A DNA stretch of 64,000 nucleotides from Apoda limacodes (GCA_946406115.1 OX291549.1:23521901-23585900), one strand, 5' to 3'. Shown: positions 1 to 51,870, numbered from the stretch's first letter. Notes: a model not told the origin generated them from the sequence alone. Made by a program: numbers and translations.

Positions 1-1426
1 ACTTTAAATAGATATTCTTCCAATATTGTTGATTCATTTCTAAATAAAGTTTGATTTTGACTTATCAGATATTTATTTACTTTTCTTATATTCGAAATGA
101 AAAGCAAAGTGTTTACTCGGATGAAAAGCACTCGCTATACGCTCGTGCGCGTAACTATCTCGTGCTTAAATAGGTTCCTTTCGACCCTTATCTAACAATC
201 TACTACTTCAAATCTGTCCAGTGGTTCCGTAGATTACCCTCACTCAACATATAAACAAACTTACAAAATTCGCTCCCTCTCTTTACAATATAAGCTTAGG
301 TTAGATACCGATTATAATTAGTTTCTATGTCGGTATAGATACAGTGACAAATGCATATATACGTACACTTTTATATACCTCATAAAAAATAAAAATTTAA
401 AACTGCAATTCAGCCTCTGACTATTAACACAAAACTAGTATATGTTTTAATAGTAAAATTCCGACGTTTTATTAGTTTCTGTGGTCTAAAAGTAACTCGA
501 GTATATGTTAATTTTCAGTTTTTATCTAACTAGTAATATATGCTATGAATTTATAATTATCGTGTTAAATTAATAATTTATATAACCAATAAATTTTTAT
601 TAGACATGGTTTATGTTTATCCATATCTTTTGCCATTACATACATATTTAAATTCTTTATGTCTCCGGTACATAAACATCACACATAAGTATACCTAATA
701 TTAAAATTAATTAAGAGGGGTATAAAGCTAGACAAATTCTGGATACAACGCGGAATATCAACGTATATGGGCGAAAAGAAATATATTTTAATAACTCGAA
801 TATTATTACGTGTATTGAAAATTTGCTAATAACAGCCCTTAGTTTATAATGAAACGTCAGCTCAATTTTATGTAGCGTTACAAAAATAAATCGAAAATTG
901 CCAAATACTAGAGGTTACTTTGTGATTTTTTTCTACCGAGAAACTTTTAATTACATTATATTTTTGCTGAGATTAGATCTAGCAATTATAATGAAGTATA
1001 TATATGTTTTTTTTTACTATTAATTTGGACTTGATTTACTCACTAAAATAATTCACTCTACTATTGGCAAATAACCTTTATACCCCTTCTTAAGCCCAAT
1101 ATCCACTAGAGCAGAGCCTGACCACGATATCAAACGCAATTGTTCGGTATATCTGAAGTGTTTTGTAAAAGCCAACACATTTAAATACTAATTTTAATCC
1201 CTGTGACATTTACTGATGAGTCTTTATATAATTTGTTTTGTAAAATAATGCAGTGTTTAAGCAAACGTGAGTTTGGAGACGGGAGACAAAGCATTAGTAA
1301 GCAGTAAAGAAGGTTACAAATATTGAATATTGGAGCAGTGCAATATAAGTAGGTATTTTATACCTATGTGTGTATAAGTACTTTATAAATACATTTAAAC
1401 TGATTGATATATTTATGTCTATGTTT
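1..1426. other. AT-rich intergenic DNA, no gene seen
   Basis: No open frame with recognisable content and no clear repeat was found. The segment around 240-300 (AACTTACAAAATTCGCTCCC region) resembles 13008-13052, so it may be a short dispersed repeat. Confidence 0.5.
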
Positions 1427-2005
1427 CATGATAATATTTATAATAGATCAACCTAAAGCAAAAATGTTATGCTTAAAGACCGACTACTTATTACTTTTGC
1501 TATTATTACTGATATTATGACTAAGTACACTGTCACTAGGGGTTTTAACAGGCAAAGGAGAATTGGTAATAAAAATACTAGAATGGTTCTCAAGTTTTGA
1601 GTTAAATTTTTATATAATTAAGTTATGTCAGAGTAAAAGGGCGAAATCCGTCAAACTCGAGCATTCATCAAACCCTCGTTTGTACAAACTTTGACCTCTC
1701 ACTAAATAAAATCTAATAACGATACGCTATTGTAAAGTTATATATATCTATATCGAATTTAAGTTGTATGAACTGGGATTTGACTAGGCAGTCTGAGAGG
1801 TTTGACAGATTTCGACTTTTGACTGACATATGAGCTTAATTATAAAAAAGTTAAATTCGAATCTTAAGAAAGGCATTAATAAAATTAAATTATCCTTTTC
1901 GTGTAAAAACTATCCCCTAGTCACAGTGTACATAGCCATTACAGCAAAAATTATAGTCGGTGTTTACGCTTAATATTTACTTTAGGTTGATCTATTATTA
2001 TCATG
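1427..2005. repeat. Long foldback (inverted-repeat) element
   Basis: The left arm (about 1427-1690) reads as the diverged reverse complement of the right arm (about 1766-2005). Matched landmarks include ATAGATCAACCTAAAG at 1445 against CTTTAGGTTGATCTAT at 1980, and GTACACTGTCACTAGGGG at 1524 against CCCCTAGTCACAGTGTAC at 1914. Nearly the whole element is arm, with a spacer of about 75 bp, so it could fold into one long hairpin. No coding capacity is visible. A related fragment lies near 2700-2750 (TAGTCAAATCCTGATTCATACAAAC). This is most likely a foldback MITE; its superfamily is not assigned. Confidence 0.7.
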
Positions 2006-2274
2006 CAAAGCCTTTGAAGTCTGGTGTCAAAACAAACACCAAACGGCGGCGATCAAATCTCTCCAACAGACGGACATACGCTTAGTTCTAATAATAGATA
2101 TCCGAAAAACGGCAAGAACTGGCGGTTTTTATAAGTAATACGTTGCGTTTACAAAAATAAAACAGGTAATGCAATAATACTTCCCATTTTCAAAATGTCA
2201 CCAAGTGAAAATAAAGATCTCATTAGTTCACAAGTACAAAGACCACATTTCGTTAAATATTCAAAATTGTTTTT

Positions 2275-2410
2275 AGGGTGCCGTACCATAAAATAGAAAA
2301 AAGGACCCCTTATATGATAACTTTGTTGTCCGTCTGTCTGTCAAGACCCTTTTTCTCAGTAAAGGTATCACGTTAAAATTGGGCGATAATTTTGTGTCTC
2401 GACACAGTAT
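2275..2410 (+). repeat. Dispersed lepidopteran-type repeat fragment
   Basis: The stretch from GGGTGCCGTACC through TTGTCCGTCTGTCTGTCAAG to the GTAAAGGTATCACG region has the form of a repeat that is abundant in moth and butterfly genomes. Related fragments in this window lie near 31440-31560, 35755-35830 and 63270-63470. It is non-coding and its class is uncertain. Confidence 0.5.
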
Positions 2411-3420
2411 GAACTATCGGCCGATAGAGATAATCGTGCACCCCGCCGTCTTATAAAATAACAGTAGTCGTAGCTCTCCGATTTTTTTATTTTTTAGTAA
2501 AAATAGTCTGATCTAAAATGGCGTTTATGGATATCAAGACAATAATAAAATATAAATATAATTACTGAATAACGTACAAGTGCCAGTAGGTTCGTTTCGC
2601 TGTCCGATGTAATGGTAATTCCGCAATTATTGTCGCAAGCTGGTGCACGTTTGTGGAGCATTCCATTATTTAATAGTAAAATATATGTCAAATCATTCAA
2701 ACCTGAGGATGGACTAGTCAAATCCTGATTCATACAAACGTTTGACTTTTCACAAAAAAATGTAATTACGTGTCGTTTTAATTGAAATAACTTAGCTCAA
2801 ACTAAGCTAACCTAACGTTATCCAAATCTAAGCACTTTAACTATTCAAAGGTTTAATGGATTTCGGTCTTTGCCTATGAAATATGCAATGAAATATGCAT
2901 ATGTAAATTTACTAAGGCATACAGGCGCCCCTACCTAATAAAATTATTGTTAGGGCAAGTCCCAGGAATAACAGTAACATATTGGTGGTAAAATATTGGG
3001 GTAGCTCAGCGCCCCGGACACTAATGTTGGAAGGCCTTAAGCACCCTATGGAGTCGGCGCCGCTGTAGACATTTAATTTGTTCAGATAGTCTGGCGAGCT
3101 CGAGAAAATGTAATTTTTCATTTCCTAAGTAGGTATCAGAGATGCAAAAAAGCTAGGTAGGTCGCCAATATTTGGTAATAAATCTAGGATAAAGTACTAG
3201 GGCAATTAATAAAACGAGTAAGGCAGACGTAAGTACTGCAGCGCTACTTAATATGTTTGGGTTAACATAGCAGTGCTAACGAAACGGTTATAAAGACGAT
3301 AATTAAACGCCGTTAAATTCATTTTTAAAAGCTGTTAATAAAACCGACGTATTAACCCTGGGTAGAAGCGCCAACTATAAAAAGATTATCATAGGATGCC
3401 GACTTGCAACCCTGTACAGC
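2411..3420. other. Upstream intergenic region, no gene seen
   Basis: This stretch lies between the last clear repeat and the putative SERCA promoter. Short ORFs here (for example 2494-2733 and 2912-3121 on the minus strand) have no recognisable domain and look like chance frames. Confidence 0.5.
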
Positions 3421-3424
3421 AACT

Positions 3425-3475
3425 CACGACCGTGCCATCAGACTGTTGCCAAAATAATTAAAGAAATCTCCATCG
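3425..3475 (+). promoter_or_regulatory. Putative SERCA core promoter
   Basis: This lies immediately upstream of the abrupt GC-rich block that ends in a strong donor. It contains an initiator-like CCATCAGACT at about 3435. No convincing TATA box was seen at the expected spacing. The placement is an inference from position and base composition and needs 5' end mapping. Confidence 0.3.
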
Positions 3476-3613
3476 GTGTCTCTCCGCTGCGCCCGCGCTG
3501 CTCTAAAATCGTCGCTTTTTGCCCGGGAGTCGCTCCTAGGGGCGCGGCGGGAAAACATCTCCCGCGCCACTACTATCTCTTCTTTCCTTCCCAACGCTGT
3601 CGAAAAAAAAACA
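3476..3613 (+). other. Probable non-coding first exon of SERCA (5' UTR)
   Basis: A GC-rich island about 130 bp long stands out in AT-rich surroundings and ends in AACA|GTAAGTTCC, a near-consensus splice donor. The coding exon at 4653 is preceded by an acceptor (TTTTTTGCCTTGTAG, ending at 4625), so the transcript needs an upstream exon. This is the best candidate in the 1 kb upstream. The open frames through it on both strands are not thought to be coding. The 5' boundary is a guess. Confidence 0.45.
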
Positions 3614-4652
3614 GTAAGTTCCATAAACCGCATCGAATATAAAATATCCGTGAGTGTATGTAATAAAATGAAGTGAATAACTAAGTGCCATGATGGTTTT
3701 CAAATATGTGCGTGATAAAAGTGTTACATAACGCAATAGAAATCTATTACACATTTCTAAATTTTAAAAATACCGCATTTTGTACGCGCAGCCCCGAAAT
3801 AGCACGAAATCACGTGGTACAAAATTAGCCAATGGCATTGCTCCACATTAATCCGTAATTGTAAATTCTATTAATGTAATTTAATGTAAATTTTGTGTTT
3901 CCAGTATTAAAAATATCATATTAAAAATTTTGTGACTGAATATAAAATTTTATGGTTCTAACTTCAAATTTAAAAATATTTTAAATACTGCTTTTGATCT
4001 AATGTAGTTTGACATCTTTGAAATAGGTGGCACTACTATCTGCAACTTTTTCTAAAATATCACGTCAGTCTAGAAAAAATGACGGCTGAATTAGATACGT
4101 GTTCTCGTGGTTTATGATATTTACGAGTAAAAGATCAATTTAGTTGTTGTACATTATATAAAAACTTCGAATTTATAATAAGAATCAATTCATATTGTAT
4201 AAGTGGAATCACAAGACAATTTATTCTCATGTATTAAAAACTGGTGAGTGATTGAGTGATGAAACGGTTTTTGCAATCCAGGAAATCGCTGATTTAGTTT
4301 AATTTCAGCTGCCCTTATTCTTGGTTTATCATCGAAACAAGTATACAGTGAATTTAGTGCAGTGTAGTTCAAATAGGGTGGGTTTTTGGACTTTATCAAT
4401 TTTGGTGTCACATAGTTTTAATGGTGTTTAGATTTCCTGTGATTATTGTAGTTAATACTTCTCACCTGCTAATTATTCCTGAAAAGTGGTTTTTATAATT
4501 ACCTATACGGTAACCATTTGTCCAATTATAACAGTATTTCTTTATTTTAATTATCTATAACCTCAAAATTTAAGTTTTCTATGATGACTCGTCATTTCTA
4601 ACCTATTTTATTTTTTGCCTTGTAGAGCTGACGGCAACGTAGCAATTTCACC

Positions 4653-44330
<39,678 letters not shown>

Positions 44331-44482
44331 GCGGGCCTCCACCTCGTTTGACACCTAATACCCTAAAGAATTCTTCGCTACACACTTGACTAGATTAGAT
44401 TTGTGGTTAAAATTGCTTATTGCGTCGGTTTTGTAAGTAACGTATGCAGCAAGCAGTTTAACATAATTAGCTTAGTACAAAA

Positions 44483-44624
44483 GTTTAGTTCAGTTTACTA
44501 TATTTAAATGAATCATGGGATCATAATCAAAAAAAAAAAATAGAAAAAGTTATTTCATCAAAGAATAAATATTAAAAAAAAAAGATGTATTTCCCATGAT
44601 CATCTGAATTCACTGAACTAAAAC
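44483..44624 (+). promoter_or_regulatory. Predicted hairpin in the SERCA 3' UTR
   Basis: GTTTAGTTCAGT (44483) pairs with ACTGAACTAAAAC (44612), and ATCATGGGA (44512) pairs with TCCCATGAT (44592). The A-rich loop contains the AATAAA at 44564. The structure may influence poly-A choice or stability, or may be a decayed small inverted-repeat element. Confidence 0.5.
44564..44569 (+). terminator. Poly-A signal candidate (proximal)
   Basis: AATAAA about 235 nt after the stop, inside the loop of the predicted hairpin. Confidence 0.4.
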
Positions 44625-45266
44625 ATGGTGTGGTTAAATTTAAAAGAAATGATTATAGTAAAAGTGTGTAGCGTATAGAATTCTACTGTGGAAACCCATA
44701 GACAATGAGCGTTGCTCACCACAGTTATCTAACCGTTTGGAATGCTAATCCACACGTGTGTGTGAAGTGACCCATAGTGCACCAGCGAGGACTGTGGATA
44801 GTGAAGGAGAAGAGATGAACATTGAATCTTGATGGACTCAAACGGTGCTAAATCTGGCTATGCTCGCATTCAGAGCTTATAACGCTACAAAATTTGTAGC
44901 ATCGTCCTATGTTTAGGAATAGATCTTATACATGTAGGGTAGTGAGACAACTCTTTGTCTTTTTGCATTTCATATGTGCGAGACAATAATATGGAGATCA
45001 ATTTTAAACAAAGCAATTCGTCTGTTTAAGATTGTAATTTTTTCTTGTAAATGTCACTTTAAGTTTTCCAAGACGAATGGCTGTGACGATGGCTCCATAA
45101 CAGAAACAAAATATTAAACACCAATTGGTTAAAATAAATTTAAAGTAGGTTTACTGCATTTATAATGAAATTTGTTTAGCATAATCTGTTGATTTGTTCA
45201 TGAATCCCATTTTGTATTTAATTGTCATAAAACTCGCACTCAGCTCAGTATGGGTCCTTAAGGACT

Positions 45267-45272
45267 AATAAA
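45267..45272 (+). terminator. Poly-A signal candidate (distal, long isoform)
   Basis: AATAAA in CTAATAAAAATTTATTG. A T-rich stretch follows. Confidence 0.45.
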
Positions 45273-46197
45273 AATTTATTGAATTTTATAATATGTATAG
45301 TATGTGGATTGTTAGAATTATGTAATTTATTGTAAGTATTCTATTCTATTAGGGAAATGGTTATTAGTTATTTTGCTCGACGAATTCTTACTTAGTACGA
45401 AAGTCTTTGCACTATCCTCACTTCTGAATGCTTTTTAACATTCCCTAATGCATTTCTTTTAACTTTCTAACTATTGTTTTTATAACAATAACAAAACTGG
45501 TGAATGTTTCATTAAAATATGCTGATATTAAATTATAATCAATAGAATAAATTATTGGATACACAGTTTGCCAGTTTTGTAAAAAATCATCTTCACTAAA
45601 TTAATTTAATTATAACAAATCGAATTTGTTTTTTACGCTAAACTAATCAGCTAAATACTTCGTAATTATATTATGTGAATATATACACATTTACAAGCTG
45701 TAGAAATTTAATTTTTAGACGACAAAAGTAAATGTCTAAAAAAAAAAGCAAATTTAAATTGCTGAATTTTGAAGACAAAAATTAAATTATAGTGCAATGT
45801 AGGTCATATACGAGCGAATATCAAAATTGGGTTCCGTACTGTTAATAATTTATATGTTTCTACGAATTTAATTTAAGTTTTATACCTCGAACTGGGGAAC
45901 TTGATGTTCGTCAAATATTTTTTTATTAATTGAGACATAATATATTAGTTTTTAGATAAAGGTAAATCCAAATTTGTTGAACTTATGATGTAGGTAGTAC
46001 AAGACCCATAAATAGTATAAATTTGCATGTCTGCATTGCATGCTGAGACCTTCAAACGCGTGTGAAATTTGTTTGATATATGTTATATTTATTCAAATTC
46101 AGGTATTCCCTTTTTTATCTTAATTGTCTTATTTTTTGAAAATATGAAATCAAGAAAACTATGATTTTGGCTCAAAATATGAAAAATGCACAATTAA

Positions 46198-46458
46198 GGT
46201 AGCGGTCCATTACCGACCACAAGAAACCATGGCTTAAGTTGGTTGTTACCGTAATAAATCAAGTAGACCGGTAGTAATAATTTGACATTGACAGTTAACA
46301 ACAACAAAAAAAAACAAAATGACTTGCTACGACCTGTGGTCGTTTGTAGTGAGTTGGTTTAGGTTGGTTTATTTTAGATAGTTCGTGTAGTTGTTGTGAC
46401 GTCATTTTGTCATCTGTGGTAGAATATGGTCGTTGTTTATCATACCTGGACCGCACTC
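46198..46458. mobile_element. TTAA-flanked MITE, family E
   Basis: The ends GGTAGCGGTCCATTACC and CATACCTGGACCGCACTC are imperfect inverted repeats, each bordered by TTAA (46194-46197 and 46459-46462). Inside, GACCACAAGAAACCA and TGGTAGAATATGGTC continue the mirrored pattern weakly. About 260 bp, no coding sequence; piggyBac-type by target site. Confidence 0.6.
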
Positions 46459-47547
46459 TTAAAAAACAGAGACATGAAACTATACTACCTGGTGGTTTCT
46501 TCTTATTTGAACCAAAATCATAATGAAATCTTGATTTCAAGTTTACAAAATAAGACGAATAAAAAAATCTGACCTGGATGTATGTGTGTTTGAAATAAAT
46601 TTTAATGTCAATATTTTATTATTGATGTTACTTCGTAAAGTCTCAATAAAATTAGGATTTTTTTTACATGTGTACACGGACACTACATATGATAAGACAT
46701 AAAACAATTAACACATCTACTTTGCACAACTTAGGCCCTGCTCAATACCCTTGTTTGATGTCCCAACCCATTTGAACTGTTACAAATTTATACGGTAACT
46801 TATTTAATGTACAGTTGTTTATACATGTTTTACATTAATTAAAAACGTGGAGAATGAACATGTAGTTATTTATCCCACATAATCCCACCACCCTATTACA
46901 CATAGTGGAGGAAAACAACACCCTCGTAGTTCCATAGAAGAATCTGTTCATAGAATGAATCCTTAACACACACTCGTTAAACGTGTGACCACACTTTGCA
47001 TACGACTAATAGTGTGATTTTATCGTAGTTCCTATTAATATTCTCTTATAACAAGCTAAAGTTTTGCAAGCTTCAAAATTTGCTATTGCTTTTATTTCTG
47101 AAGAAAGAAGTGTGAACTGTATTTGATTTTTAATAATTTGACTCAAATTGTGAAAATATTAATTACAATGAATAGTTATTAATATAAATACAAAAAACAT
47201 AATTATGCATATATTTAGACAGTTTTTTCGTTTAATTCGTAGATAAATTTGCATTATAATCGTCTAATTTATGCATATTTGTATTTTTATTCATACTAAT
47301 CTTATTTAATCTTATTAGCTTAACTTTAAAAGTTTAACATTACAATAAATACTTGAATGTTTTACTAATTTGATCTTGTAAAAATAATTATGATTTATCT
47401 TTTTCTCTATATTGAAAAACGATTTTACAGTTAATATAATATTGCAAAACTTTAACAGCGTCTCCTCCCTTATCGTTGTAGTATACCTTTAGATAGTTGT
47501 CCTTGTAGCCCCGCCTGCATGCACTGACCTGTGTTGTCTGCCCCCAG

Positions 47548-48225
47548 CCAAGCCGACGTGGAAGCTGTAAGCGGCCCCCGGCACTCATAGTTCACCCGCA
47601 GCACCACACAGTAGCTACGACACGGTTGTGATCTCGCCACCAAACACGGTCCGACGCGCTCGGACTACCCCCCACTAACGTTTTCGTTATTTTACAGCGA
47701 ACGAGGTGGTCATTGACAAGTGGTAAATGCCACCGATACGTAGTACCTCACCCGCTTCTCTGCCTCTTCCGCTCTCGTCTATATAGTTGGCTTTTAGTGT
47801 GTAACAGTTAAGTGTCGCTGGTTAAAGAGGACCGAGCGGCGGGGGGACGTCACGCTACTTCAAAGAGGACTTTTTTCATGTGTATATACTTTCAGTATGC
47901 TTAGGAGGTTTATTCGATTTGTTAATTATGTTGTTCAATTTATTAAAGACTACATGGTGCCCGTCGACAGACACAGTGCGATAGAGTACTTAAGTTGACT
48001 GTACTCTTATTATTTTATTGTTATATTTTTATTATATTTAAATTGTAGTTCGCTTCAATAGTGTGTTCGTTCGTCTATAGTGCTGTTTCGACGAGCAATA
48101 TGACGTCTGCAAGGGAAGGATATATTGTCCAGTGTTCGGGACGTAAAAAAGTCCAAAAATTTAAACATACCTGTACATTTTAATGTATTATTGTTTTGTA
48201 CAATAAATCGTTATAAAACGATACA
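47548..48225 (+). CDS. SERCA: Predicted alternative last exon of SERCA (short isoform)
   Basis: The acceptor TGTGTTGTCTGCCCCCAG is followed by CC AAG CCG ACG TGG AAG CTG TAA (stop 47568-47570). Joined to the donor at 44232 (…GAC G), the frame reads VARKISDAKPTWKL and stops at residue 1000, close to the length of short insect SERCA forms. The exon is conspicuously GC-rich to about 47870, unlike the DNA on either side. It ends with AATAAA at 48202-48207. Only 47548-47570 is coding; the rest is 3' UTR. This is an inference from splice phase, composition and expected length. Confidence 0.6.
48202..48207 (+). terminator. Poly-A signal candidate (short isoform)
   Basis: AATAAA in TTTTGTACAATAAATCG, the first such signal after the GC-rich UTR and just before a MITE. 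Confidence 0.45.
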
Positions 48226-48267
48226 TATTTTATTTCATTCATGTCGCCGGATACAATGCCGTCTTAA

Positions 48268-48710
48268 GGCTATGGCATACCCTAGCAAAAGCGTCCTGTT
48301 TCCACAAGTGTACAAAGACATATTACACGATTGGAGCGTATAGAGACAGTTCAATTGCGATAGACGCTAGCACGTGACCGCAGGTTGAAATTCTCGATTT
48401 TTTTGGTTTTTTGTCGGTTTAAAATTTATTTAGAACTGAACATCGTACATATTATTATATCTTTATGAAATAAGAATGAAGAAAATATTACTTAGTTTTT
48501 CAAACAATTTTAATTAAGCCCAGAAACAGGGTGTCAGATATTTTTTTTCTTAGCTTTAAATATAGCCAAATTATTATAATATTATCAAATCCACTTCATT
48601 AAAGTTTTAATTATAACATATATTTTTTTTGTACGTCAAAAAGTGTACATAGGACTGTGTCAAATTTAATCAATTCTTGCAAACTTAAGTCGTTTGGGTT
48701 TGCCATCACC
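48268..48710 (+). mobile_element. TTAA-flanked MITE (piggyBac-like), copy 3
   Basis: TTAA (48264-48267) GGCTATGGCATACCC … GGGTTTGCCATCACC TTAA (48711-48714). It shares interior motifs with 22411-22795 (TGTATAAAGACATATTA in altered form, TTTTTTGTCGG, GTACATAGGACTGT). The extra ~60 bp includes the GATAGACGCTAGCACGTGAC region. Confidence 0.8.
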
Positions 48711-48714
48711 TTAA

Positions 48715-50830
48715 AGGGCTATAATACTATCTAAATTTCATTTTTTTTGCCAAAGGTTTTTTGGATACGCTCAGCAGATCCGACTAAGATTAATGACTGT
48801 GTTCTTCTGGATCCTGAAAGACGTGAAAACGATTAATGACCTTTTTTTGTTCGATAAAAATCCTAAACTGACCCCCTTTTCACTGTTTTTTTTAGTGCTG
48901 GCAAAGAAATCTATAATAGTAGTCGTAAGTGCTATAGAAAATAAATAATATCTGATGGCGGCGCTAGTAGTAGTAGTTGCGGCTATAAGGCCCTTGCCGT
49001 AGGTAACATTTAGGAAAACATTTGTGGTTATCTTGAGACTGGGTATGTTTTCTATGTATAATATGTATGTTTTTACAAAAAAAGAAATATATATGTATAC
49101 GTCTTCGTTGTTTGGTGACCATAATACAAGCTTTTCTTAGTTTATACCATAATAAATAAAATTTAAATATTTGCGAAAAAAAAATTCCTTCACTAGCTCC
49201 GCCTTTATTATTTTTCATCACACTTACTAGAAAACAACCGTTTATTCCCCACCGTCCAACTGAACGCTAGTTGAGCCGTGGGGAATTCCGAGCGTGTATT
49301 TCCCTTACGGCTCAAACAGTTGAGCCGTCAGAAATTGAGGCCGTTTTTATTAACCTATGGCAAAACTACTATTAATATAAGAAATAATAACTTAAAAAAT
49401 AACAACTAACCGACTTTAAAAAAGAAGTAAGTTCGCGATTGGTCTATATCCATACTTCCCATACTAATATTACAAATTCGAAAGTGTCGGTGCCTGTCTG
49501 TCTATCAATCTGTTAAGTTTTACGTTTGGGCCAATTGTGATAAATTTAATTAGGAAAAATCTTATACCTTGAAAGACAAGCCTACTTTAAAAAAGAATGT
49601 TTTTCCTCATATTTTTATTTATTTTATTTTTAATATGTTTTCAAATAAGCGTTTTAGTACTCTAGTATTTTTTTACAGAAATTATAACTTTTATCAAGAT
49701 CTTTATTTCGGATGACAGCTGTCAAATTAGGAAGACAAATATTACTCTCACTATTGATTGTAGATTAGTTGTATCTCTACAGAAATGATACATCACATCA
49801 AGATATAAATTTTTGACAATTGGGATGACAGCTGTCACAGTAACATTTCAAACACCAAATTAATTGCTGGGTTACAGTATAGAAACTTAAGGTCCCTCTT
49901 ACAGCCCACTGGCGCCCTCAATTTTCCCTTCGTAGAAAACGAATTTCTAAAATCCAAATGTCGCAAATATAAAGCAAGTCATAAGCTATTTTTAGAAGGT
50001 TTTATAAAGTTTCTAAATAATAGCGTTTTTAGCTTGCTTCGCTTCGCTCCTGCGTTAATCTTCTAACCTAACCCGGCGTAGTCGTTTTGTAAGCAGCAAT
50101 GGTGAGATTTATATTTATATAACCTACAAATCTCGTATCTCGTGTCATTGGTGCGTTCTCGAATGTCTTCCGAATTTCTATTTTATCAAAAAAACATACA
50201 TAAAGGTTAACCTTTGGGGGCAGAACGGAAAACAAAAATTATGGAAAACATTACTTTGACTTGTCGTAACATCGAATTTACGATAAGATGGTGAATGATG
50301 AAGTTGTAAAATTAGATATTGTAACTCTGGTTTTAAAATTTCTGGCAAATGATGTTGTGGTTAAATGAATATGTGGCATTGTAAATTTTATGTAAAACAA
50401 AAGATCTGGATGACAAAAAATCTGTGAACCGTTTTCGGACAAATGAAATTCGGATAAAAATAATTCGTAACATCGATAGGTTTAATCCTTGCTAATCCGT
50501 GGTCCGAAAACAATGTACATTAAATATGTGCATTTACTAGTAAAATATAAAAGTAACATATTTTTCGAATGATGACACCATTCTTTTAATATTATTTTAT
50601 GCCAGTCAAAAACAACCTGCAATCTTTCTGTCTAGACATTTTTATCATGTTCCTTAATTTTCTAGAATAAAATTAGATTATACTTTATACGTGGGAAATA
50701 AATGGATACAGCGTCATTACGTGCAGGCAAAGTGGATGCTCTAAGACTAATTACTCCTACAGGCTATTTCTTTGTACTTAAAACTTTTCTCAAAACAAAG
50801 CGCACGTTCATAGAGATCACGCTCGCAAAT
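48715..50830. other. AT-rich intergenic DNA with small repeat scraps
   Basis: No gene is seen. 49436-49520 has a Helitron-like scrap (CCATACTAATATTACAAATT, CGAAAGTGTCGG). 49256-49340 holds GTTGAGCCGTGGGGAATTCC and a partly mirrored TTACGGCTCAAACAGTTGAG. The 85-residue minus-strand frame at 48964-49221 has no recognisable content. Confidence 0.5.
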
Positions 50831-50833
50831 GCT

Positions 50834-50980
50834 CGCAAAAGTGTGACAGAGATGAAGTGAACGCGCGCTGTCTTGTCTATGAGAAAAAACAGCACAGGTA
50901 AACTTTTGCCTCTAAAGTGTGGCCAATTTCGTGAGCCTATTGCGCAATCCATAGCACAGATTACAGAACTCGAAGTGTAT
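50834..50980 (+). repeat. Direct repeat F, copy 1
   Basis: CGCAAAAGTGTGACAGAGAT, TGTCTTGTCTATGAGA, GGCCAATTTCGTGAGCCTAT and CACAGATTACAGAACTCGAA recur in order at 51871-52010 with moderate divergence. Open frames crossing it are GC-driven artefacts. Confidence 0.7.
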
Positions 50981-51129
50981 GTGCAAGACCACAGACCGTT
51001 CGTTAGTAATACAAGTAGGTACTCAAAGTACCTATAATCTTTTTGGCACAAGTTGTGGAAAAGAAAAGATTCTCCGTCCGTTTCATTTTGGTATAACTCC
51101 AAAAACTTAAACAACGGACAAACACGTGG

Positions 51130-51395
51130 GCATGGTTGGCGTACGGAGTGGAGGAGTTTGTGCAGACAAACTGCCAAAGCTCCGAAGTGACACGAGTGGC
51201 AAGCGACCGCAAAGTGGTCCTTCACTTGGCCGGCTAGAAGAGCGACGACAAGGCAAAACAGAACAGGTTGTCTATACGTTGTTATTTGCCTTCACTCGGC
51301 TAGCTAGGCGAGCGATGGCAAGCAATGGTAAGGCGAGACAAATAGGTTGTCTACTAACCTACACGTTGGTGTTTGCTTTCACTGGGCCAATTTGA
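51130..51395 (+). repeat. Imperfect tandem repeat, G/C-rich
   Basis: GGTTGTCTATACGTTGTTAT, TTGCCTTCACTCGGCTAGCT and the run GCGAGCGATGGCAAG echo CTTCACTTGGCCGGCTAGAA, AGAGCGACGACAAGG and GGTTGTCTACTAACCTACAC. These are about two and a half degraded units of 70-110 bp. Confidence 0.5.
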
Positions 51396-51664
51396 ACCAA
51401 GATGTAATTATTTTTACATTGAAATACCTTCAGAACTCATGTATGTGACTTATTTTACTTACATAAAAATAAGTAGCTATGCTAGCGATTGAAATAGAAA
51501 CTGATACATTTCACAGGGCGCGTTCAAAAACTCACTCTACTGGGGTAGAGTTTTGTGCGGTCACTTTCTGTATTGTAGTGATATGTATTTGCTATCCTGC
51601 TGTCAGTGTTCTCGGGTTAACCTATAGACATAGAGAACTGAACAGCGCATTTCCTAGCTAGATG

Positions 51665-51865
51665 TTAAAAAACTGGTTGCCTGTAAAGTCGGTATACGGG
51701 CGAAAGTTTTACGTGACAATGATTTTATGTCTGTCTCTCTCGCTCTTAGGCGGGCGCGTGCCTCTCACTCGCTCTCATTGTGAGCGCATAACGTGAGCGG
51801 AGCGTAACGCAGTTTCTTGAAGTGTCACACGGCAAACCAATTTATAAGACGTTGTCACGTCAAAA
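51665..51865 (-). mobile_element. Repeat unit C, copy 2
   Basis: The reverse complement of 16382-16583 with a single substitution (CACACGG against CACCCGG) and one base fewer in the terminal T-run. It lies only five bases from the start of direct repeat F copy 2. Confidence 0.8.
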
Positions 51866-51870
51866 AAGAT

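Larger units (their letters stand above)
44331..45290 (+). other. 3' UTR of the long SERCA transcript
   Basis: AT-rich non-coding sequence after the stop. Candidate poly-A signals AATAAA are at 44564-44569 and 45267-45272; the second is the more likely main site because it follows a long open UTR. The extent is inferred. Confidence 0.6.

Noticed and set aside
50764..51225. 153-residue minus-strand ORF
   Set aside because: It overlaps direct repeat F, which recurs at 51871 without an open frame, so it is unlikely to be coding.
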